This document shows, piece after piece, positions 43,734-53,600 of a DNA stretch of 64,000 nt. Source of the stretch: JANNBN01 sp963763885 (GTDB taxonomy: Bacteria; Actinomycetota; Acidimicrobiia; Acidimicrobiales; JANYDT01); contig CAVXQD010000002.1 in the NCBI GenBank assembly GCA_963763885.1, positions 1 through 64,000 of the forward strand, read 5' to 3'. Position 1 is the first letter of the stretch, and every line of letters begins with the position of its first letter. The notes beneath the pieces are model-generated. The model saw only the letters and a program-made list of their open reading frames with translations. It did not search any database and was not told the DNA's origin. The position numbers and the translations under genes are program-made.

Positions 43734-44631
43734 GCAGACCCTGCGTCCCATCATCGGTGTGGCGATGAAGTGGGTTTCGCTGCGGCCCGAAGTTGATCCC
43801 ATCACCGCAACGGTTTCGACGGACGACCGCTTGTCCGGTGCGTCGGCTGCCGACCGCGCGGCACTTGAGACAGCGCTGCAACACGCTGCGCGGGTTGATG
43901 CCGATGTGGTGGTTGTCTGTGTTGGCTCCGCCGACGCAGAACCAATGTTGCGAGACGCGTTGGCTTGTGGTGCCACCCGAGCGGTGCGAATCCAGCCCGG
44001 CGTTCACGAGGGGCAACCGGACAGTGCAGCGGTGGCGGCGGCGCTTGCCGACGTGTTACGCCGCGAATCGTCTGGGATTGGCCCAACCCTGGTGTGTTGT
44101 GGCGACTGGAGCCTGGACCGTGGGTCAGGTTCCGTGCCGGTGTTGTTGGCGCATTACCTCGGCGTCCCGCACGCGCTTGGGTTGGTGTCCGTGCGTTGGG
44201 AAGAGGCTCCGGATGGACGCACCTTTGTGGAGTGCGAACGACGGCTGGACGGCGGGCGGCGTGAGGTACTTCATGTAACTGGCGCAGCGGTGATCTCTGT
44301 GGAAGGTGCGGTCGCAACACTTCGTCGAGCATCGCTGAGCGGCGTGTTGGCTGCCCGAACCGCAACTATTGCGTTGGCGGCTCCGTCACCTGCGACGGAG
44401 CAATTGTGGGCACCGGTCTCGGCCGGGGTGAAAGTTGAAGCTGTCACGCCGCACCGCCCGTCAGCACCGCAGATGGATTTGAACGGAGCGTCCGACCCGT
44501 TCGACCGAGTTTCCCGCGTGCTTGGCGTAGGAGTGGAACGAACTCCTCCGATGCGCGTTGTTCTTGATGCCGATACTGCGGCCGAACTGATCCGAGACCA
44601 GTTAGTTGCGTGGGGTCAGACCCGTACTTGA
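43726..44631 (+). CDS. etfB: Electron transfer flavoprotein beta subunit
   Basis: 301 residues from ATG 43726 (MAEQTLRPIIGVAMKWVSLRPEVDP). Beta-subunit features: KWVSLRPEVDP at the start, DRAALETALQHA, CGDWSLDRGSGSVPVLLAHYLGVPHALG (AMP-binding/partner region) and VHVTGAAVISVEGA-type core. Longer than a usual EtfB (about 260) by a C-terminal extension. It lies last in the operon and not next to etfA, which is unusual because etfB normally comes first. Curated mycofactocin-associated ETF beta families exist. Confidence 0.85.
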   Translation: MAEQTLRPIIGVAMKWVSLRPEVDPITATVSTDDRLSGASAADRAALETALQHAARVDADVVVVCVGSADAEPMLRDALACGATRAVRIQPGVHEGQPDSAAVAAALADVLRRESSGIGPTLVCCGDWSLDRGSGSVPVLLAHYLGVPHALGLVSVRWEEAPDGRTFVECERRLDGGRREVLHVTGAAVISVEGAVATLRRASLSGVLAARTATIALAAPSPATEQLWAPVSAGVKVEAVTPHRPSAPQMDLNGASDPFDRVSRVLGVGVERTPPMRVVLDADTAAELIRDQLVAWGQTRT

Positions 44632-44699
44632 CCAATTCTTGAGCGGTAAATCTCTGAATCTCATTTCAGTCTCCCGGCCAAGTTGCCGAAGGCCTTGCT

Positions 44700-47600
44700 A
44701 TGGCGTCAATATTCGAGGTGGAGAAGGCTCGTGGGCGGCTTGTGGCTGTGGCGCTCGCGACGTCGCTCGTCGCTGCAGTTTGCACGCTTGCATTCACCCA
44801 ACAACCAGCCGCGGCGGACCCTGCTGTGGGTCCGACAGCGTTCAGTTCAACGGTTACCGGCGCATTTTCGGGCGTCATTCCCGACGGCACTTGTCTGGCG
44901 ATCGTAAGTGCACTGGGTGGTACTGGCGCGTCATCCGGGCTATCCGCGTCTACCGGAGGAGCAGGCGGCCGGGCGGCTCGAATCGGAGCGACGTTCACTG
45001 TTTTGCCAGGTCAAACCTATAGCGGTGGGGTCGGTGGGGGCGGTCTGAGCAACGGTACCGCTGGTGCGAACGGCGGTGGAGCTGGCGGCACGATCGTTGG
45101 TGGTCACCGTGGGGGTGGCGGTGGCGGTTCGACATCGTTCGTTGTTGGTGGCCAAACCTTGATCGTCGCTGGCGGTGGCGGCGGTGGCGGCGCAGCGCAC
45201 TCCGCATCGCCGGCCGGAAACGCAGGGAACGCTGGAACCGTGTCCGGGCCGGGAGTGGGTGCCGGGGGCAATGGAACCGCAGGTATCGACGCTCCACGCA
45301 CCAACACCGGAGGAAACGGTGGCCAGACAGCGGGAGGTGGCGCAGGTGGCGTCAACTCCGGCAGCGCTGCCTTCAACGGTACGGCCGGCGGCGGAATCGG
45401 CTCGGGAACGGGCGGCAACGGTGGACCTGATGATTCATTCGATTCAGGTGGTGGCGGTGGTGCCGGTTACACCGGTGGTGGCGGTGGTTCGTCGACCGTT
45501 GTTGACAGCGTCGCCGGCGCTGGTGGTGGCGGCGGATCGAGTTTCATCGCTTCGGGTTCGCCCACGAGCAGCGCCGTTGCTCCCACGGCCACATCGGGGG
45601 CACTTGGATCTGCGACGAGCAGCGCTGCGGTCAACGGCCCCGCTGGGACCATCGGTGCCGATTTCATCCCGTGCCGATACAACCTCAACCTCACGAAGTC
45701 TGCCAGTCCTACCGCTGTGGTGCGCGGCGGCACGGTCTTATGGACTGTGTCCGTTACGAACAATGGACCTGACGCAATGACCAAGGGTGACACGATCGAC
45801 CTCACCGACACGCTGCCAGCTGGACCGAACGGCCCGGCAAGCCCTGCGTACAAGGTGCTGTCCGTCTCGACCACCGGTGGGTCGAACGCCGACCTAGCGA
45901 GCGCCGCCGTTACGTGTACATCAGTAGCTGTCGGAACCTCGATGCCAAGTGCCACGAACTGCTCTCGGCCATACGCAGCGGTCGCCGGAACGCCCGGCAA
46001 CCCCAGTGGTGGGACGCGCGGTTTGAACGTTGGTGAAACGCTGACCATCACGTACGAACAGCAGATCTCACCGTCCGCAACATGCCTTTCGACTATCACA
46101 AACGTCGCGACGGTCAAAGACCGTCCCACCATGTCCGGAACAACCGACATCGTTGGCAGTGTCGTCACGGATACGGCATCGGCTCCGTTAAGCATTGGGT
46201 GTCAACCGGCGCTGACACTGATGAAGGCGCTCTCAGGGAATCGGTTGGTGGCTGCAGATCAATTCACGACATCGATTACTCCCAGTGGAACTCCACCGAC
46301 CGGTTCATCGGCAACGACAACGGGAGCCGGGTCCACCGTCACGGCTAACACCGGTGTCGTCGCGGTATCCAACGCAACTGCCGGTATCGCATACTCGTTT
46401 GCCGAATCCATGGCGGCCGGCTCGGGATCAGCAATCAGTCAGTATCGGCAGAGCGTCACGTGTACGAACGCAACAGCGGGTTCTTCCACTTTGCTTCCCC
46501 CGGCAGCCTCGCCGGTAGTCCCATTCGCAATTACGCCAGCATTGAACGACCTCATAACATGTACGCTTACTAACAGTCCGTTGAGTTCGTCGTTGATGAT
46601 CGTGAAGTCAACCACCTCAACCGGGTTCTCTGCAGTTGGCGCGTCCATCCCGTATTCGTTCACGGTCACCAACACGGGCCAGACGACACTCCAGTCGGTC
46701 ACTATCACCGACGCCAACGCGTCGGGCATTGCTTGCGGAGCAACCACTCTTGCAGCCGGTGGGTCGACCACATGCACAGCCACTCATACCGTGACGCAGG
46801 CCGACCTTGATTCCGGTTCGGTGATCAACACGGCTTCGGTCACAGGGACACCCCCTGGCGGTTCGCCCATTCCGTCGACCACATCGAACACGGTGACGGT
46901 GAACGCTACCCAGGCGCCGGCACTCACAATCTCCAAATCAACTTCGAAGACGAGCTACTCGACGATCGGGGAAACCATCCCGTACTCGTTCACGGTTCGT
47001 AACTCCGGAAACGTGACGATTTCGTCCATCAGTGTGCTGGACCCGATGACAACTGGTGTTTCGTGCGGAACGACAACGCTCGCGCCGGGACAGTCCACCA
47101 CGTGTGGCGGTTCCCACACGGTGACCTTGACCGACCTTAACAACGGGTCTGTTGTCAACACGGCGACCGCGTCGGCAACTGATCCCGGATCCGGGTCAGT
47201 TGGCCCCGTGAGTTCAAATCAGGTGACCGTTCCAGCCGTTATAACTGCAGCGCTCAGCGTGACGAAGACAAGTTCTGCAACGTCCTATTCGACGCTGGGA
47301 ACCAGCATTCCGTTCACGTTTGCGGTGTCGAACAACGGCAACGTCACGATGACCTCCGTGACGGTTTCGGATCCGATGGCTGCTCCGGTTGCGTGCTTAG
47401 CAACAACGCTGATCCCAGGGCAGACCACATCATGCTCCGGCACGCACATCGTGACTCAGGCGGACCTCGATGCTGGCGCTATCGTGAACAGCGCCACTGT
47501 CGTCGGCACACCTCCCGTCGGACCGCCGGCGGCGCCAGTTGCCTCGAACACGGTGACGATTCCCGCAACCCCATCGCCTTCGATGACGTTGACCAAGTCT

Positions 47601-50600
47601 ACGTCCGCAACGTCGTACTCGGCAGTCGGACAAAGCATCCCCTACTCGCTGACTGTCACGAACACGGGAAACGTGACTCTGTCATCGATAGCCGTCACTG
47701 ACCCGAAGCTCTCCTCGGTCACGTGTTCGGCATCGACGCTCGCCCCCGGGGCTGCAGCGACTTGCACGGGCAATCACATTGTCACCCAGACAGAACTTGA
47801 CGCTGGGTCGGTGGTCAACACGGCAAGAGTTGCGGCGACTGGTCCGAACGGGTCTGCCGTCGCTCAAGTCGCATCGAACACCGTCACGGTGGTCGCAGCT
47901 CAGACCCCAACTCTCAATCTTGTGAAGGCCACCACATCAACTTCGTTCTCAGTGGTTGGAGCCTCTCTTCCATATTCGTTCGTGGTCAGCAACACAGGAA
48001 ATGTCACCGTCAACGGCATCGTGGTCAACGACGCCAAAGTCAGTGGAATCCTATGCACACTGACGACTCTCGCACCGGGCCAAACGACCACCTGCACCGG
48101 AAGCCACACTGTCACCCAAGCTGAACTCGACGCGGGAGAGGTGCTCAACACGGCCTCTGTCAGCGGGACTGCTCCCGGAGGCGGCGCGTTGCTGCCAACT
48201 AACTCGAACACGGTCACGGTTCCAGCAGCGCAGAACCCGTCGCTGCAGATCGTGAAGTCGACGTCGACGGCCGGTTTTGCGGGCGCCGGAGAAGAGTTGG
48301 CCTACACGTTCAAAATCACCAACAACGGCAACGTCACCATTTCGGCGATATCGGTCGCTGATTCCACGGTGAGCGGCCTCAGCTGCCCCGTATCAACTCT
48401 CGCCCCAGGGGAGAGCACCGTTTGTAGCGCAGTTCGTACGACGACCTCGACCGATGTGCAGAACGGTCAAGCCGTGAACACTGCGACGGTGACTGGCACT
48501 CCGCCGAACGGAGCGCCGCTGACCCCAATTGGTTCCAACACGGTCACCATTGCGCTGAACGCCCAGCCCGGCCTTTCCGTTGTCAAGTCGGCCAATATGG
48601 CGTCCTTCGCTTCCACTGGCCAAGTGGTCACGTTCACGTTCACGGTGACGAACATCGGCAACGTCGCTGTGTCTGCATTGAGCGTCGCGGACCCGAGAAC
48701 AAGCGGCGTGACGTGCGCTGCGACGTCGCTTGGAGTTGCTGAATCGACAACGTGCACCGGTTCGCATGCGGTGACGCAGAACGACCTCGATGCAGGCTCA
48801 ATTGTCAACACTGCAAGTGCAACTGCGACCCCGGCCTTTGGGCCCGCAATCGCCCCGGTGAGTTCGAACACGGTGACAATTCCAGCATCGCAAACAGCAG
48901 GCCTCAGCGTGGTGAAGGGAACCTCGGCGACCAGTTTCTCGGCTGTTGGTTCCAGCCTCGCTTTCACGTTCGATGTGACGAACATAGGCAACGTGTCGTT
49001 GACCGGCGTGACCGTGACGGATCCCACTGCGACCGGTGTGTCCTGCCCGTCGGGCTCCCTTGCTGCTGGCGCAACGATGCGCTGCACAGGGCAGCACACG
49101 GTGACCCAGGCCGATCTTGATGCTGGTTCTGTGATCAACACCGCTTCGGTCACCGGTACGCCGCCATCTGGTCCGCCGATCACTCCAGTCAGTTCCAACA
49201 CAGTCACTGTTCCTGCAGCACAGGCCCCGCAACTCACGGTGACCAAGACAACGTCGTCTGGGTCCTTTTCCGCCGTAGGCCAGAGTGTGCCGTTCACTAT
49301 CAACGTGACCAACACGGGCAACGTCTCGGTGACCTCAGTAACCGTGACAGACCCAATGCTTTCGTCGGTCGCTTGCATCTCGACGTCGTTAGCGCCTGGG
49401 ATTTCAACGGCGTGTACCGGGTCACACATCGTGACTCAGAGCGATCTGGACAATGGATCGATCGTCAACACGGCCTCAGCAGTGGCTACGCCACCATCGG
49501 GAACACCCACCAACCCGGTTAGTTCCAACTCCGTGACTGTTCCGGCTGTGCAGGCACCCAACTTGGTTATATCCAAATCGACCACGGCATCTGGGTACTC
49601 AGCCGCAGGTCAAACGATTCCGTACACGTTCGTCGTACGCAACAACGGGAACGTGACCGTGACGTCTCTTGCGATCACCGATCCAGTAGCCGGGATTGTG
49701 AGTTGTCCTCAGACCACCCTTGCCCCATTGGCTCAGGTCACTTGCACCGCTTCTCGAACGGTGACGCAGGCGGACCTCGATTCGGGCGCAGTGATCAATA
49801 CAGCAACGGTTGGGGGCCGTGCTCCCGGCGGGGCGGCGCTCACGCCAATCGTGTCGAACACGGTCACCGTTCCTGCCGTCCAAACCGCAACGTTGACCAT
49901 CGGGAAGTCGACGACCAAAACGTCGTTCTCGACCGTCGGTGAACTCATTGATTTCTCGTTCTCGGTGACCAACACAGGCAACGTAACCATTGGCAACGTC
50001 GTCGTGTCGGACCCGGTAGCTGGCAACGTAACGTGTGCGCCGCTTCTGCTGTCTCCTGGTCAGGTGACCACCTGTACCGGGTCGCGTGCCGCCACACAGG
50101 AAGACATTGATGCCGGCTCCGTGATCAACACCGCAACCGTCAGCGGCGAACGTCCAGACGGATCGCAGCTGGCGCCGGTTGGTTCGAACACGGTGACCGT
50201 CCCTGCCGACCAGACACCAACTCTCCGTGTCGTGAAGTCGGCGTCGACCTCGAATTACGATGCTGTCGGCGACGTGATCGACTATTCATTCACGGTCACC
50301 AACGGCGGCAACGTCACCCTTGACAATGTGTCGCTCTCTGACCCGCTTGTAGCCGGGCTCGCGTGTCTTGGTTCGAAGCTCGCACCCGGTGATTCCACAA
50401 CCTGCTCCGGCTCGCACGCCGTCACTCAAGCAGACCTTGACGCCGGAATGGTTGTCAACGTCGCCCAGGTCGGCGCAACACAGCCGAACGGCTCGACGAC
50501 CGCCCCAGTCTCGTCCAACACGGTTACGGTCCCAGCGCTTCAGGCTCCTTCCGTGACGATCACTAAGTCTGCTTCGACGGCGTCGTTCGCCAACCCGGGC

Positions 50601-53600
50601 ACAGCGATCAGCTACTTCTTCTTGGTAGCGAACACTGGCAACGTGACGTTGACGTCGGTCAGCGTCGTTGATCCACTCCTTGCGGGCATTTCCTGCCCGG
50701 TGAGTTCCCTCTCGCCCGGCACCTCGACCACCTGCTCGGGGACACACACCACTACCCAGGCAGACCTCGACGCGGGCGGAGTTGTCAACACGGCGGCGGT
50801 CGTCGCGACTCCACCGAATGGGACCCCGCTTGCACCGGTCGCATCGAACACGGTCACCGTTCCCGCCGCTCAGTCCGCTGCGCTCAGCGTGACGAAGACC
50901 CCGGGTCTTGCCAGCTATTCGCGAGTGAACGAACAAATCCCGTATTCCTTCACGGTCACGAACACAGGAAACGTAACCGTTACGGATGTGACCCTCACCG
51001 ATCTGAACGTCGTCGGAATCAACTGTGGAGCGTCTGTACTGGCACCGGGCGCTTCCACGGTCTGTACTGCGGCGCATATCGTTTCGATCAGTGATCTCGA
51101 CAACGGCTCAGTAACGAATACCGCTTCGGTCACCGGCACTCCGCCGGTGGGAGGAACTCTCTCGCCAGTGGACTCCAACACGGTGGTCACCCCGGCGGTG
51201 CAAAGCCCGTCTCTCGTTGTTGTGAAGAGTGCGAGTACTGGAAGTTTTGCAACGGCTGGCGCTGTCATCACGTACGACTTCCGGGTCACCAACACGGGCA
51301 ATGTCACGGTTTCTTCGATCGCAATCAGTGATCCTAAGGTGACTGCTGTCAGCTGTGCTGCAACGACGCTCGCTGTCGGCCAGGCCACAAACTGTGTTGG
51401 GTCCTACATCGTCCTCCAGTCTGATGTCGACGCGGGCAGTGTGGTGAACACAGCGTCGGTCGTCGGCAACGGGCCGAGTGGCCCTTTGACACCAGCACCG
51501 TCGAACACCGTCACCGTGCCCGCAGTTCAGTCCCCGGCCTTGTCGATCTCGAAGTCGTCGTCAACCGCATCGTTTGCCTCGGTCGGACAATCCGTTTCGT
51601 ACTCCTTTGTCGTGAGTAACACAGGCAACGTCACCGTCTCGTCGATAGCGGTAGCAGATGCTCAAACGACTGGGGTTACCTGTGCCGCGACGACGTTGCC
51701 GGTGGCTAGCAGCACAACTTGCTCCGGAACACACGTGGTGACTCAAGCGGACCTCGACGCCGGACAGGTGGTCAACACTGCAAGTGTCACGGCCCTTGAC
51801 CCTGGCGGCGCCCCGCTTGGCCCGCAGGCGTCGAACACGGTCACGGTGCCAGCCGCGGTCAACCCATCACTGCAAATGGTGAAAGCTGCGGTGAGCGCGG
51901 CACCTACGAAAGCTGGTGACCTCGTCGACTACACGTTCACCGTTAGCAACTCCGGCAACGTCACGTTGACGCTGCTCGAGGTCCTGGACCCGAAGGCGAT
52001 TTCGCTTACGTGCCCGACCACAGTCCTTGCGCCCTCAGAGGTGACTGTCTGCACCGGCTCGCACCCGGTCACCCAGGCCGAAGTTGATGCCGGTTCCGTT
52101 GACAACGTGGCATGGGCAACGGCCCGCCCGCCCGTCGGCTCACCACTGTCTCCGCAGGTATCTAACCCGATCTCTGTGCCGATCGTCGCTGCCCCTGCAG
52201 CGACCATGACCAAGGCGACAACGGCAACACCGTTCACCCGGGTGGGCGACACAATCGTGTACACGTTCGACGTACTCAACACAGGCAACGTCACCTTGAC
52301 TGCTGTCACCGTCGCCGACCCGCTCGTTGGTGGAATCACGTGTCTTGCATCCAGCCTTGCCCCAGGGGAAAGCACTGTGTGTGTGGGCTCCCATACCGTC
52401 ACACTGGCCGACCTCGACACAGGTTCGGTCGTCAACACCGCAACAGTTACCGGCAAGCCTCCATCCGGTCTGCCAATTACGCCGGTTCCTTCTAACACCG
52501 TGACAGTTGCTGGTCTGCAGAGCCCGGCACTCACTGTTGTGAAGTCGTCAAGCATGGCTAGCGTGGCGGTGGAAGGGACCAGTGTTCTTTACTCGTTCAC
52601 CGTCACGAACACGGGCAACGTGACACTTTCATCTGTCGTGTTGAACGACCCGACGACCACTTCGTTGTCGTGCCCAGCGACAGCAATCACGCCGGGCAAT
52701 TCCATGGTGTGCACGGCCTTGCACGTCGTGACACTCGCTGACCTCGATGCTGGGTCGATTGTCAATACAGCCTCCGTGACTGCGACCCCGCCAATCGGCG
52801 GCCCGCTTGCGCCAAAGGCGTCAAATACCGTCACCGTTCCCGTCCTCCAAGGCCCAGCGTTGTCAATCATGAAAGCGGCTGACCTTGGGTCGGTGAACGT
52901 CGTCGGACAAACACTTACGTATACGTTCGTTGTCACCAACAACGGCAACGTCACCATGCGCAACATCGCTGTTGTCGATCCGAATACCGGTGCCGTTTCC
53001 TGCAGCGCCACCACGCTGCTACCAACTTTCACGACCACGTGCACCTCCACTCACGTCGTTACCCAAGCAGACCTCGATGCCGGGCACGTGGTGAACACAG
53101 CAACAGTGACCGGTATCGACCCTGCGGGCAATCCGCTCGCTCCGGTCGCGTCGAACAGCGTTGACGTTCCCGTTGTTGTCAACCCAAGGCTGACAATCCA
53201 GAAACTTGCGGGGATAGCCTCAGTCGCGTCTCTTGGCCAGCCGGTTACGTACTCATTCACTGTTCGCAATACCGGCAACGTAACCATGTCGGGTGTCGCG
53301 GTCACCGACGGTCAAGTCGGTGTTGTGTCGTGCCCCGCAACAGCACTCGCGCCGGCTACTCAAATGGTTTGCACCGGAACCCACCTCGTTTCCCAGGGTG
53401 AACTCGATGCCGGTGAGGTGTCGAACACTGCATCAGTAGTGGGCGCCCCACCTCTCGGTTCGCCGATCACTCCTATCGCTTCGAACACCGTGCTGGTGCC
53501 GGCTGTCCAGTCGCCGTCCGTGAGTGTCGTGAAGTCGTCAACGTCTGGCGCGTACAACGCAGTCGGACAGACGCTTTCGTACAATTTCACCGTCACGAAT

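Noticed and set aside
48467..49429. Long minus-strand open frame (320 aa) opposite the giant surface gene, with similar ones along 45-54 kb
   Set aside because: These are antisense reflections of the 330-bp coding repeat. Each shows the same periodic complement of the forward repeat and no family motif.
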